Shown here: positions 1-8,081 of the stretch, one piece after another
How positions within the stretch are numbered: position 1 is the first letter of the stretch
Layout of the letters: every line of letters starts with the position of its first letter
NCBI GenBank assembly: GCA_035707105.1
Contig: DASSUI010000012.1
Coordinates: 1 to 41,717, forward strand
Direction: 5' to 3'
DNA: 41,717 nucleotides
Origin: JACDAN01 sp035707105
GTDB lineage: Bacteria; Actinomycetota; Thermoleophilia; Gaiellales; Gaiellaceae
Notes under the pieces: generated by a model
What the model saw: the letters and a program-made list of their open reading frames with translations, nothing else
What the model was told of the DNA's origin: nothing
Databases searched by the model: none
Made by a program: the position numbers and the translations under genes

Positions 1-451
1 GCGAGATGAGGTACAGGTTCACGGGGTAGGCGGCGATACCCGCCAGGACCAGCGCGAATGCGAGCGACGCCCAGAACAGGGCGTCGTCCAGCCCCGCCTC
101 CATCGCGCCGGGGATGAGGAGCAGGACGACGTTGTCGACGAACTCCATCACCGCGATCGAGACCGTGTCCGAGGCGAACGCGAGCGGGAGGGCGGCGGTC
201 AGTGCAAGCCCCGCCCGGACGAGGGGCAGCATCGTGAGCGCGTACGCGAGGGCGATCGCCAGGACGATCGTCTCCCAGTTCCCCCACCCGAGCGCGGTTC
301 CGATCATGACTCCGAGAACCTCGCCGATCGCGCACCCGGTCAGACAGTGGACGGTCGCCGAGAACGCGATCCGGTTCAGCGAGCCGGCCGCGCCGGCGGG
401 CTCGGCGGCGTGAGAGCCGTGCGCCGCCTGCTCGTGCCCGGTCTGCGCCAT
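1..451 (-). CDS. DUF4396 membrane protein (partial at window edge)
   Basis: The minus-strand reading frame is open from ATG at 449-451 to the window start, giving about 150 residues with the C-terminus missing. After a His-rich N-terminus (HEQAAHGSHAA) comes a hydrophobic protein with the signature HCLTGCAIGEVLG near residue 36 and further membrane segments, ending in a helix with YPVNLYLIS. The HC-x2-GC-x-IGE signature is typical of the DUF4396 family, whose members are multi-pass membrane proteins of unknown function. No Shine-Dalgarno is visible. A TATACC -10 box with a TGC extension lies ten bases upstream, so the mRNA may be almost leaderless. The family call is from recalled motif shape; the function is unknown. 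Confidence 0.75.
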   Translation of the reverse strand, partial: MAQTGHEQAAHGSHAAEPAGAAGSLNRIAFSATVHCLTGCAIGEVLGVMIGTALGWGNWETIVLAIALAYALTMLPLVRAGLALTAALPLAFASDTVSIAVMEFVDNVVLLLIPGAMEAGLDDALFWASLAFALVLAGIAAYPVNLYLIS

Positions 452-460
452 GCGCCGACG

Positions 461-469
461 GGTATAGCA
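461..469 (-). promoter_or_regulatory. extended -10 promoter of the DUF4396 gene
   Basis: Read on the minus strand this is TGCTATACC, an extended -10 (TGn plus TATACC at 461-466). The predicted transcription start is near 454, only about three bases before the ATG at 451. No good -35 box is visible. Confidence 0.4.
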
Positions 470-520
470 ACCCGCCGTCCGCGTCGAGCCGTGCCGTGAG
501 TGTCGGGAGCTGCTGGCGGC

Positions 521-1618
521 CTAGAGCCTGCGGGCGCCGACCCACGTCGACGCGTACCAACCGCTCAGGCTGGAGATCTTCACGACGTCGCCCGTGTGCG
601 GCGAGTGGATGAACTGCCCGCCGCCGATGTAGATCCCGTTGTGGCCGAGGCCGTTGAAGAAGACCAGGTCACCCGGCTGGAGCTGGCTGCGGTCGACCGG
701 CGTGCCGTACCCGTACTGCATAGCCGCGTTGTGCGGCAGCGAGACGCCGACCTGCGCGTAGACGTACATGACGAAGCCTGAGCAGTCGAACCCGGACGGC
801 GACGAGCCGCCGTACACGTACGGGATGCCGAGATACCGCATCGCGATCCCGACCACCCCGCCGTACTTCGCGGGCGGCGCGGCCGGCACCGGCAAGGCCG
901 GCTCGGGAGCCGACGACGTCTCGTTCGCCTGGGCCAGGTCGGGGATCAGCGGCTGTGGTGCAGCGAGCCTGGCGCGCGCCTGGGCGGCGAGCTGCGCCTG
1001 CCGCCTGCGCTCCGCCGCCTGGATCGCCGCGATCTCGGACTTGATCGACGAGAGCATCCGCTGGCGCTCAGCGAGCTTTCCCTCGATCGACGCCTTGTAC
1101 GCCGCGCGCTCGGCGACGAGGTCGGCCTGGCGGTCCCGGTCCCGCCGGAGGCGGGCGCGCGCACGCCGCATGTCGGCGCGGAACCGGGTTACGTTCGCGA
1201 GCACCTTCGAGTCCTGCTCGGAGACGCGTGACACCGTCTCGAGCCCGTCGAGCAGGTCCTCGAGGCTCCGCGAGCCGACGAGGACGTCGAGGGTCGAGTC
1301 GTTCTGGTCGGACGTGTAGATGGCCACCATCCGGGCGGCGAGCACCCGCTGCGCCGTCTGGAGGTTCTGACCGGCGATCTGGAGGTTGACGCGGTTCTCG
1401 GCGAGGTCGCCCTTGATCGCGTCCAGCCGCTCGTTGGCGAGGTTGTAGGCGTCGATCGCGTGCTCGAGGGAGCCGTCGAGCGCCTGGATCTGCGCCATCA
1501 CCGACTGCGCCTGCGCGCGCTTCGACGAGACCGACGCAGGCTCCGCGGTCGCGCTGCCGGCCACGGCGAGAGCGGCGAGGATCGAACTCGTGATGACTGC
1601 TAGCTGAGACCTACGCAT
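521..1618 (-). CDS. NlpC/P60 peptidoglycan endopeptidase with coiled-coil N-terminus
   Basis: Secreted cell-wall hydrolase of 365 residues. From the ATG at 1616-1618 a signal peptide (MRRSQLAVITSSILAALAVAGSATA) is followed by a long Ala/Arg/Glu-rich coiled coil to about residue 230, a Pro/Ala linker, and a C-terminal NlpC/P60 domain. The catalytic Cys is in FDCSGFVMYVY (near residue 279) and the His in LGHNGIYIGGG (near 326). The arrangement matches RipA/PcsB-type enzymes that cut stem peptides during cell separation; the coiled coil probably controls access to the active site. The frame is open further upstream, but the signal peptide favours this start. It is divergent from a second coiled-coil wall protein, and the pair probably works together at the septum (inference). 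Confidence 0.9.
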   Translation of the reverse strand: MRRSQLAVITSSILAALAVAGSATAEPASVSSKRAQAQSVMAQIQALDGSLEHAIDAYNLANERLDAIKGDLAENRVNLQIAGQNLQTAQRVLAARMVAIYTSDQNDSTLDVLVGSRSLEDLLDGLETVSRVSEQDSKVLANVTRFRADMRRARARLRRDRDRQADLVAERAAYKASIEGKLAERQRMLSSIKSEIAAIQAAERRRQAQLAAQARARLAAPQPLIPDLAQANETSSAPEPALPVPAAPPAKYGGVVGIAMRYLGIPYVYGGSSPSGFDCSGFVMYVYAQVGVSLPHNAAMQYGYGTPVDRSQLQPGDLVFFNGLGHNGIYIGGGQFIHSPHTGDVVKISSLSGWYASTWVGARRL

Positions 1619-1688
1619 CCGACGCGCCGCCCCGCGCACCCCCGCCGTCCGGTGTGCGGACCGTGGAGCGGAACGGCACAAGCACGGC

Positions 1689-1717
1689 ACCCTAACAACG
1701 CTTCCGGACAGCCGCAA
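1689..1717 (-). promoter_or_regulatory. promoter of the NlpC/P60 gene
   Basis: On the minus strand: -35 TTGCGG (1712-1717), 17-bp spacer, -10 TAGGGT (1689-1694). The predicted start is near 1682, giving an untranslated leader of about 64 bases. Confidence 0.45.
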
Positions 1718-1736
1718 ACGGGTATTGCAAGACCTG

Positions 1737-1745
1737 TGGTAGGGT
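1737..1745 (+). promoter_or_regulatory. extended -10 promoter of the 3D-domain gene
   Basis: TGG followed by TAGGGT (1740-1745) forms an extended -10, the same hexamer as in the divergent promoter. The predicted start near 1752 is two bases before the GTG at 1754. No convincing -35 is visible. Confidence 0.4.
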
Positions 1746-1753
1746 CGCCGCTC

Positions 1754-2791
1754 GTGCGCGGGCCAGGGAGGGGTTTGCGAACGCTGGCCGCCGCCGCACT
1801 CTGCGGAACTGCGGTCGGCGGACTGCTGGCTGCGGCAGGCGGCGCGCAGGGCCCTGCCGATCTTCAGGCGCAGGCCGACGCCCTTCGCGCGCGAAACGAC
1901 GCGCTCGCGGCCGGGTCCCAGAACGTGCTCGCCAGCCTCACGGCGATCGAGAGCCGGCTGGCGCAGGCGCGCGCGGAGCTCGCGTCGTTCCGCGCCCGCT
2001 CCGCCAAGGTCCGGGCACAGCGGCGGGAGGCGATGGCGGAGCTCCGGATCGTCCGCGCGTCCCTGCGCCTCAGCCAGGACGCCCTCGCCAGGCGGCTCCA
2101 GACCCTCTACGAGCAGGGGAACACGGACGTCCTCGCCGTCATCCTCGGCGCGGGCTCCCTCGACGAGGCGCTCAGCGCGGTCGAGACGATCGACCTGGCG
2201 GCGCGGCAGGACGAGGACCTGCTCGACCGGGCGCGCTCGAGCTCCCGCCGCCTCGCGCGACTCGGCAGCGCCCTCGCGGCGAAGCAGCGCGAACTCGACC
2301 AGCTCGCGGCCGCCAAGGCCGCGGCCACCGCCTCGCTCGTCGACGCGCGCGCGGAACGGCTACGCACGATCGCCTCGATCCGCACGACCCGCGCCGCGAA
2401 CGCCGGCGCGATCGCCCGCCTGGACGCGCGCGCCAGGACGCTCGCGTCCGTACCGGCCGCTCCGCCAACGCCGGTCGTCGCTCCTGGCGCGCCGAGCCTC
2501 CCCGCCGGGCCGGCCTCCGAAGGCGTTCGTTCGCTGACGGTGCTCGCGACCGCCTATGCGCTCCCCGGCACGACCGCGAGCGGCCGGCCGGTCGGCTGGG
2601 GCGTCGTCGCCGTCGATCCCTCGGTGATCCCGCTCGGGTCGCGGCTCGCCATCCCCGGCTACGGGATGGGCGTCGCGGCCGACACAGGTGGCGCCATCAC
2701 GGGGGCCCGGATCGACCTCTGGTTCCCGTCTCTCGCCCAGGCGCACGAGTGGGGGAGCCGCACGGTCACCGTCACCGTGTACCCGAATTAG
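1754..2791 (+). CDS. coiled-coil protein with C-terminal 3D (double-psi barrel) domain
   Basis: Secreted protein of about 345 residues. From GTG 1754 a signal-like segment (LRTLAAAALCGTAVGGLLAAAGG) precedes a coiled coil similar in layout to the N-terminal part of the divergent NlpC/P60 protein, including an 'LYEQGNTDVLAVILG' region typical of RipA/PcsB-like modules. The last 90 residues form a 3D domain with its three aspartates in VVAVDPSVIPLG, GVAADTGGA and ARIDLWF. 3D domains occur in stationary-phase Sps/YocH wall lytic proteins and resemble the MltA catalytic core, so a role in peptidoglycan turnover is likely. Upstream in-frame starts exist, but GTG 1754 fits the signal peptide and the promoter. 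Confidence 0.85.
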   Translation: MRGPGRGLRTLAAAALCGTAVGGLLAAAGGAQGPADLQAQADALRARNDALAAGSQNVLASLTAIESRLAQARAELASFRARSAKVRAQRREAMAELRIVRASLRLSQDALARRLQTLYEQGNTDVLAVILGAGSLDEALSAVETIDLAARQDEDLLDRARSSSRRLARLGSALAAKQRELDQLAAAKAAATASLVDARAERLRTIASIRTTRAANAGAIARLDARARTLASVPAAPPTPVVAPGAPSLPAGPASEGVRSLTVLATAYALPGTTASGRPVGWGVVAVDPSVIPLGSRLAIPGYGMGVAADTGGAITGARIDLWFPSLAQAHEWGSRTVTVTVYPN

Positions 2792-2817
2792 ACACGCGGG
2801 CACCGTTTCTCGACAAT
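2789..2817 (+). promoter_or_regulatory. promoter of the NarL-type regulator
   Basis: -35 TAGACA (2789-2794), 17-bp spacer, -10 GACAAT (2812-2817). The -35 overlaps the stop codon of the preceding gene. The predicted start falls on the cluster of ATG codons at 2821, 2824 and 2830, consistent with leaderless translation. Confidence 0.5.
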
Positions 2818-2820
2818 AGG

Positions 2821-3513
2821 ATGATGTCGATGGCGACGGACCCCGCCGAGCACTCCGAAGCCGCAGGCGCCGACGTGCTCCGCGTGATGCTGGTCGACGA
2901 CCACGACCTCTTCCGCACAGGGCTGCGGAACCTGCTCGAGGAGCAGGGCGTGCACATCGTCGCGGAGGCCCCCGACGGGAGCACGGCGCTCCAGCTCGTG
3001 CGCGAGCTCGCTCCCGACGTCGTCGTCATGGACCTGAACATGCCGGGGATGAACGGGATCGAGGCGACGCGCGAGATCACGCGGGTCGCGCCGCTCACCC
3101 GCGTCCTCGTGCTGACGATCTCGGACCAGGACGAGGACGTGATGGACGCGATCCTCGGAGGAGCGTGCGGCTACCTCATGAAGGACTCGTCGATCCAGGA
3201 CCTGATGGCCGGAATCCGGGCGGCGTCGATCGGCGAGTCGCTGATCTCGCCGCACATCGCCTCGAAGGTGCTGCAGCGGATCCGCGCGTCGAGCCTCGAC
3301 ACGGGCGGCGGAGTCGCACGGCCGGAGCTCTCCGACCGCGAGACGGAGGTCCTGCGCCTGATCGCGAACGGCAAGGACAACGCCGAGATCGCGGGGGAAC
3401 TCCACATCAGCCCGAAGACGGTCAAGAACCACATCTCGAACATCCTCATGAAGCTCCAGATCGAAAACCGCATCCAGGCGGCGGTCTACGCGGTCCGGAG
3501 CGGCCTCGTCTAG
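2821..3513 (+). CDS. NarL/FixJ-family response regulator
   Basis: Two-component DNA-binding regulator of about 230 residues. The receiver domain shows the acidic pair in MLVDDHD (D26-D27), the phosphoacceptor D71 in VVVMDLNMPG and K121 in YLMKDSS. A C-terminal LuxR-type helix-turn-helix reads LSDRETEVLRLIANG and then SPKTVKNHISNIL. Phosphorylation by a sensor kinase, not present here, would drive dimerisation and promoter binding. ATGs at 2821, 2824 and 2830 are all in frame and the promoter places the mRNA 5' end within them. Its stop overlaps the convergent small gene by four bases. Target genes cannot be told from the sequence. Confidence 0.93.
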   Translation: MMSMATDPAEHSEAAGADVLRVMLVDDHDLFRTGLRNLLEEQGVHIVAEAPDGSTALQLVRELAPDVVVMDLNMPGMNGIEATREITRVAPLTRVLVLTISDQDEDVMDAILGGACGYLMKDSSIQDLMAGIRAASIGESLISPHIASKVLQRIRASSLDTGGGVARPELSDRETEVLRLIANGKDNAEIAGELHISPKTVKNHISNILMKLQIENRIQAAVYAVRSGLV

Positions 3514-3836
3514 GCGACTTTCCGCTCGGCTGCTTCGGTGCGGAGGGCGGCGAGAAGGCGGCGGAGGGCGGCCAGGTCGCGCCTCGACCGCGCCAGACGC
3601 CGGGCGGTGCGGGACAGCTCGCGGGCCTGCTGCTCGGTGCTCTCCTGGTCGAGCTCGGCGGCCAGCATCCCGATCGAGCTCTCGAGGCGCGCGCATTCGG
3701 CGTCGAGCTTCAGGGCCCATGCGTAGCCGTCGGTCAGCGTCTCCTCGAGGTAGGCCCGGCCGGGGTGCGTCCCGCTCTCGAGCGCGGCCAGCAGGTCTTC
3801 GAGGCGACCTCTGAGGGATGCGAGCTGATGTGCCAT
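3510..3836 (-). CDS. hypothetical small helical protein
   Basis: 108 residues, starting MAHQLASLRGRLEDLL. It is rich in Leu, Ala, Arg and Glu and predicted by eye to be almost all helix or coiled coil; no cysteines, signal peptide or membrane segment. I do not recognise a family. A GGGAGA Shine-Dalgarno-like stretch lies about 11 bases upstream and a GATAAT -10-like box is on the minus strand near 3868-3873. The 3' end overlaps that of the regulator gene by four bases, tail to tail, which supports both being real genes. Confidence 0.6.
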   Translation of the reverse strand: MAHQLASLRGRLEDLLAALESGTHPGRAYLEETLTDGYAWALKLDAECARLESSIGMLAAELDQESTEQQARELSRTARRLARSRRDLAALRRLLAALRTEAAERKVA

Positions 3837-3932
3837 TGACGTTGACGTCTCCCGAGTTGCTCGCTCGATTATCTGCGTCTGGCCGGGGGTTTCCTATAGG
3901 CCGACCGGCCCATCTTTCTCGACGGTAGGACC

Positions 3933-3938
3933 TACAAT
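3933..3938 (+). promoter_or_regulatory. -10 box of the PBP4 gene
   Basis: TACAAT ends seven bases before the GTG start at 3945, which puts the transcription start on the start codon itself. No Shine-Dalgarno is present, so the mRNA is probably leaderless. Confidence 0.45.
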
Positions 3939-3944
3939 GATCCG

Positions 3945-5156
3945 GTGCCGCGCCGGGTCCTTGCCGCAGTCGCCGTCTGCGCGACCGCCGCGCTCACCGC
4001 GGCCGCTCCGGCGCAGCCGACGAAGCCGGCGCTCGCCGCGAAGCTCGCGAAGGCGCTGGCCGTCCCGCACGTCCGGGCGAGCCTCTCCGGGGCGGCCGCG
4101 GTCGATCTGGCGTCGGGGCGGACAGTCTTCCTGCGTCATCCGACGCTCTCACTCGTCCCCGCCTCGAACGCGAAGCTCGCGGTCGCCTACGCGTCGCTCG
4201 CCCTGCTCGGTCCGGGCTACCGGATCGACACCCTCGTGTTCGGCGAGGGCCGGCTCACCGGCTCGACGTGGACCGGCGACCTCGTCCTCAAGGGCTTCGG
4301 CGACCCGACGCTCTCCCGTTCGGACCTGCGCGTGCTCGCGCGGCAGATCCGCGCCTACGGGATTCGCCGAGTCACCGGCGGGATCGAGGCCGACGAGTCC
4401 TTCTTCGACAGCCGTCGGACGGGCCCGGCGTGGCGCTCGTACTACTACCTCAACGAGTCGCCGCCGCTCTCGGCGCTGACCGTCGACCGGGCGCGGTTCC
4501 GCGGCTACGTCACGGGCGATCCCGCGGCCGCGGCAGGCGCGCAGTTCCGCCTCGCGCTGCGGGCGGCGGGCGTGGCGGTCCGCGGCCGGGTCGTCATGGG
4601 AGCCGCCGACCCCGTCGCCACCCAGCTCGCGGCCACGGAGTCCCCGCCGCTCGCGCGGATCGTCGCGTTCATGAACCGGGAGAGCGACAACTTCACGGCG
4701 GAGGTGCTCCTCAAGCATCTCGGCGCCGTCGAGGCCGGCGTCGGCTCCAGCGCGGCTGGCGCCCAGACGGTCCGGGAGGCGCTCCGCGAGGCCGCCGTCC
4801 CGCTCGCAGGCGTCCGGATCGTCGACGGGTCGGGCCTCTCCGCCCGCAACCGCCTTACGGCGGCGGCCGTGATCGGGATCCTGGTCGTCGCCTGGAACGA
4901 CCCCGACCTGCGGCCGTCCTTCGTCCACTCCCTTGCCATGGCGGGCGTGAGCGGCACGCTGGAGGACCGGCTGGAGCGGCCGCCGGCTCGCGGCGTGGTG
5001 CTCGCGAAGACCGGCACGCTGCGGGAGTCCTCGGCGCTCTCGGGCTTCGTTCGCGGCCGCTGGGCTTTCGCGGTGATCCAGAACGGCTCGCCGGTCTCGC
5101 AGTTCTGGGCGCGCCGCGCCCAGGACCGCTTTGCCTCCGTCCTAGCCGCTCAGTAG
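3945..5156 (+). CDS. dacB: D-alanyl-D-alanine carboxypeptidase/endopeptidase (PBP4, S13 family)
   Basis: Exported low-molecular-weight penicillin-binding protein of 403 residues that trims or cuts peptidoglycan peptides. A signal peptide (VLAAVAVCATAALTAAAPA) precedes the active-site set: SNAK (S74-K77), SDN in NRESDNFTAE (near 247) and KTG in LAKTGTLRESSALSG (K355). The long segment between the first and second motifs is the usual S13 insertion. GTG 3945 is chosen because it opens the signal peptide and matches the leaderless promoter. It overlaps the ligA 3' end by 15 bases, convergent. It belongs to the wall-enzyme group at 521-2791. Confidence 0.9.
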   Translation: MPRRVLAAVAVCATAALTAAAPAQPTKPALAAKLAKALAVPHVRASLSGAAAVDLASGRTVFLRHPTLSLVPASNAKLAVAYASLALLGPGYRIDTLVFGEGRLTGSTWTGDLVLKGFGDPTLSRSDLRVLARQIRAYGIRRVTGGIEADESFFDSRRTGPAWRSYYYLNESPPLSALTVDRARFRGYVTGDPAAAAGAQFRLALRAAGVAVRGRVVMGAADPVATQLAATESPPLARIVAFMNRESDNFTAEVLLKHLGAVEAGVGSSAAGAQTVREALREAAVPLAGVRIVDGSGLSARNRLTAAAVIGILVVAWNDPDLRPSFVHSLAMAGVSGTLEDRLERPPARGVVLAKTGTLRESSALSGFVRGRWAFAVIQNGSPVSQFWARRAQDRFASVLAAQ

Positions 5157-7160
5157 CCGCGCGAGCTCGGCCTCGTCGAGCAGCGGCACGCCCGTGCGCT
5201 GTGCCTTCGTGAGCTTGGACGCGCCGGGCTCCTCGCCGACGATCAGCCCAGTCGTCTTCTTGGAGACCGAGTTGGCGACCTTCGCGCCGCGCGCCTCGAG
5301 CTGGGCCTGCGCCTGCTCGCGCGACCAGCGTTCGAGCGTTCCCGTGATCACGTACGTGCTGCCGGTCAGTGGCCCCTCGGGCGGGCGGTCCTCGTCGCCC
5401 GACTCGAAGCGCAGGCCCAGCTCGCGGAGCTCGGCGATCAGCTGCCGGTTGTCCGCCTCCGCGAACCACTCGACGATCTTCTCGGCGCGCTCGGGCCCGA
5501 GGCCCTCCACCTCCATGATCTCCTCCTGCGAGGCGTCGGCCAGGCGGTCGACCGAGCCGAAGTGGCGGGCGAGGGTCTGTGCAGTCACCCAGCCCACGTC
5601 CGGGATATTCAGGCCGAAGAGGACACGCCGGAACGGGATCTCCTTCGACGCCTCGATCGACGAGATGACATTCGTGGCGCTCTTCTCCTGGAAGCCGTCC
5701 AGCTCGATGAGCTGCTCCTTCGTGAGCCGGTACAGGTCGGGCAGCGAGCGGAGGAGGCCGAGATCCCAGAGCCGGCGGACGAGCTGCTCGCCGACGCCGT
5801 CGATGTCCGCGGCTGCCATGACCCAGTTGTTCAGCGTCTCGAGCCCCCGAGAGGGACAGGCCCGGTTGGGGCACCGGTGCATCGCCTCGCCCTCCGGCTT
5901 CACGACCTCGGCGCCGCACAACGGACAGTGCGTCGGCATCCGGAACCGCTTCGTCCCCTTCCGGTGGGCGCCGGCCGGGCCGACGATCTGCGGGATCACG
6001 TCGCCCGCGCGCTGGACGATGACGTCGTCGCCCTCGCGGATGTCCTTCCGGTTGATGTCGTCCTCGTTGTGGAGGGTGGCGCGCGAGATGGTGACGCCGC
6101 CGACCTCGACCGGCTCCAGCATCGCCCACGGGTTGAGCGCGCCCGTCCGCCCGACGCGGATCATGATCTTGTTCAAGCGCGTCGTGGCCGTCATGGGCGC
6201 CCACTTGTAGGCGCGCGCCCATCGCGGCCGGTCGTGGAGCGTGCCGAGCCGGCGCTGGTGATCCAGCGAGTCGACCTTGATCACGATCCCGTCGATCTCG
6301 TAGTCGAGCTCGATCCGCCTGCGCTCCCACTCGGCGCACCGCCGCGCGACGTCGGCGACCGTGTCCAGCCGCTCGACGTGCGGGTTCGTCCGGAAGCCGT
6401 GCTCGCGGAGCCATTCGAGAAGCTCCGACTGGCTCCCGAAGTCGATGCCGTCGGCGTGGCCGGCGCCGTAGACCCAGATCGAGAGCGGCCGCTCCGCCGT
6501 GATCTGCGAGTTCTTCTGGCGGAGCGATCCCGCGGCCGCGTTGCGCGGGTTCGGGGCGGTCTTCTTCCCCTCGGCGATCAGGCGCTCGTTGAAGGCGTTG
6601 AAGCCCGAGAGCGGCATGTAGACCTCGCCGCGGACCTCGAGGACCGCCGGCGCGTCGTCGCCCAGGAGGCGGAGCGGGATCGAGGGGATCGTGCGGAGGT
6701 TGGGGGTCACGTCCTCGCCCTGACGTCCGTCTCCTCTGGTGGCGCCGCGGGCAAGCACGCCGTTCTCGTAGACGAGGGAGATCGCGGATCCGTCGATCTT
6801 CGGCTCGATTACCCAGGCGACGTCCTCCGAGGGCACGTCCAGGCGCTTGCAGACGTCCAGCGCCCATTTCTCGAGCGCCTCGTCGGTCGTGATCTTCTCG
6901 AGCGACCCCATCGGCGAGAGGTGCTCGACCTTCCGGAACTTGTCCGACGGCGGGGCTCCGACGCGGTGGGTCGGGGAGCTCGGGTCGTCGAGCTCCGGAT
7001 GCTCGGCCTCGAGCTCCTTCAGCTCGTCGTAGAGACGGTCGTACTCGGCGTCCGAGATCTCCGGGTCGTCGAGCACGTGGTAGCGGTAGAGGTGGTGCTC
7101 GATCGCGCGGCGCAGCTCGTCCACGCGGCGCGCCGCGTCGCTGGCGGTCCGGGTCGCCAT
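5142..7160 (-). CDS. ligA: NAD+-dependent DNA ligase
   Basis: 672 residues, usual length for LigA, which seals nicks in replication and repair using NAD+. In order: Ia domain (RYHVLDDPEISDAEYDRL), adenylation domain with the nucleophilic Lys in EPKIDG near residue 120, OB fold, four-Cys zinc finger (CPLCG, then MHRCPNRACPSRG), helix-hairpin-helix repeats (DIDGVGE, VEGLGPERAEKI) and a C-terminal BRCT domain (STYVITGTLE). ATG 7160 begins the normal N-terminus; the frame stays open for 59 more codons upstream through a repeat-rich stretch, with ATG 7337 possible but unlikely. A TAGCAT -10-like box (7168-7173) lies seven bases before the ATG. Confidence 0.95.
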   Translation of the reverse strand: MATRTASDAARRVDELRRAIEHHLYRYHVLDDPEISDAEYDRLYDELKELEAEHPELDDPSSPTHRVGAPPSDKFRKVEHLSPMGSLEKITTDEALEKWALDVCKRLDVPSEDVAWVIEPKIDGSAISLVYENGVLARGATRGDGRQGEDVTPNLRTIPSIPLRLLGDDAPAVLEVRGEVYMPLSGFNAFNERLIAEGKKTAPNPRNAAAGSLRQKNSQITAERPLSIWVYGAGHADGIDFGSQSELLEWLREHGFRTNPHVERLDTVADVARRCAEWERRRIELDYEIDGIVIKVDSLDHQRRLGTLHDRPRWARAYKWAPMTATTRLNKIMIRVGRTGALNPWAMLEPVEVGGVTISRATLHNEDDINRKDIREGDDVIVQRAGDVIPQIVGPAGAHRKGTKRFRMPTHCPLCGAEVVKPEGEAMHRCPNRACPSRGLETLNNWVMAAADIDGVGEQLVRRLWDLGLLRSLPDLYRLTKEQLIELDGFQEKSATNVISSIEASKEIPFRRVLFGLNIPDVGWVTAQTLARHFGSVDRLADASQEEIMEVEGLGPERAEKIVEWFAEADNRQLIAELRELGLRFESGDEDRPPEGPLTGSTYVITGTLERWSREQAQAQLEARGAKVANSVSKKTTGLIVGEEPGASKLTKAQRTGVPLLDEAELARLLSG

Positions 7161-7358
7161 GCGGCTGATGCTATCCGGGGCGGGATTCGTCGCGGCTGCG
7201 TCGAAAGGGGCGGCGCAGGCGGATTGCCTCTCCCCCCGCCTGCGGAGTCCCGACGGTTGGCTGCAGACCGTTCGGGACTCCTTTTCTTTGCGCGGGCTCG
7301 CGAGGGACTGTCCCTCGGACCCGGCTCGCGGGGACATGGAGTTCGTGCCGGTTGTGTG
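7161..7358. repeat. structured repeat-like spacer between truA and ligA
   Basis: This 198-bp gap holds three adjacent inverted repeats: CGCAGGCGG/CCGCCTGCG (7214-7222 with 7236-7244); a strong hairpin with arms 7244-7256 and 7268-7281, one bulged base and an 11-base loop; and the near-palindrome CGAGGGACTGTCCCTCG around 7308-7324. On the plus strand the central hairpin is followed by TTTTCTTT like an intrinsic terminator, but no plus-strand gene precedes it. On the minus strand the whole gap is open in frame with ligA. The look is that of a dispersed palindromic repeat. Confidence 0.6.
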
Positions 7359-8081
7359 TCAATAGCGCACCCGCTCGAGGTAGAGGCCCCACGGCGGTGC
7401 TGTACTGCCCGCGTCGGAGCGGCCGTGGCCTCCGGTCAGCAGCAGCTCGAGCTGCGCCGGCCGCTGCTCGACCATGGTCCCGACCAGGGTCCGGACCATG
7501 TGCCGGAGGAAGCTGTCCGCCTCGATCTCGAACTCGAGCGCGTCGCCCCGCCGGTGCCACTCAGCCCGACGCACGACGCGGACGAACACCTTGTGCTGCG
7601 TCTCGGCCGGCGTGAACGCACGGAAGTCGTGCTCGCCGAAGACCAGGTCTGCCGACTGGGCCAGCGCCTCCTCGTCGAGCGGACGCGGATACCACCAGCT
7701 CCGCCGCTCCTCGAAGGGCGAGCGCTCGCGCCGCCGGAAGAGCCGGTACCGGTACGACCGAGCGAGAGCCGAATGCCGTGCATGGAAGCCCGGCGCCGCC
7801 TCCTCGACCCCGACGACGCCGACGTCGCCGGGCAGCGCCGCGTTCAGCGCCTCCGCCGCCCGCTCGGCCGGCGGCCCACCGTGCACCTCCACCGACGCGA
7901 TGTTCCCGAGCGCGTGCACGCCCGTATCCGTGCGGCCGGCGATCACGAGCTCCGCCCACTCGGGGAAGACCCGGTCGAGCGCCGCACGCATCTCGCCCTC
8001 GACCGTTCGCAGGCCGGGCTGCGCGGCCCAGCCGCGGAAGCCGGTGCCGTCGTACTCGAGTGTGAGCTTGAGGCGCGTCGC
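7359..8081 (-). CDS. truA: tRNA pseudouridine(38-40) synthase, start codon unclear
   Basis: TruA converts uridines 38-40 of the anticodon arm to pseudouridine. The catalytic Asp is in AGRTDTGVHALGN; DSFLRHMVRTLVG is the conserved C-terminal helix. The complete N-terminal strand (TRLKLTLEYDGTGFRGWAA) is encoded upstream of the first ATG (7991), so starting there would remove about 30 conserved residues. Yet no ATG, GTG or TTG occurs in frame before that strand. The junction with rplQ reads TAGCG where TAGTG (stop overlapping a GTG start, as in rpsK/rpsD and rpmC/rpsQ) would be expected; I place the start at that GCG (8079-8081). Either a GTG was mutated, translation starts at GCG/ACG, or the base is an error. 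About 240 residues. Confidence 0.85.
   Translation of the reverse strand, partial: ATRLKLTLEYDGTGFRGWAAQPGLRTVEGEMRAALDRVFPEWAELVIAGRTDTGVHALGNIASVEVHGGPPAERAAEALNAALPGDVGVVGVEEAAPGFHARHSALARSYRYRLFRRRERSPFEERRSWWYPRPLDEEALAQSADLVFGEHDFRAFTPAETQHKVFVRVVRRAEWHRRGDALEFEIEADSFLRHMVRTLVGTMVEQRPAQLELLLTGGHGRSDAGSTAPPWGLYLERVRY

Noticed and set aside
7244..7289. Plus-strand intrinsic terminator
   Set aside because: Hairpin and T-run are good, but no plus-strand gene or clear promoter lies upstream; kept only as part of the repeat-like spacer.
7160..7337. ligA starting 59 codons earlier at ATG 7337
   Set aside because: The extra sequence is the repeat-like spacer and is unlike any LigA N-terminus; the normal protein begins at 7160.
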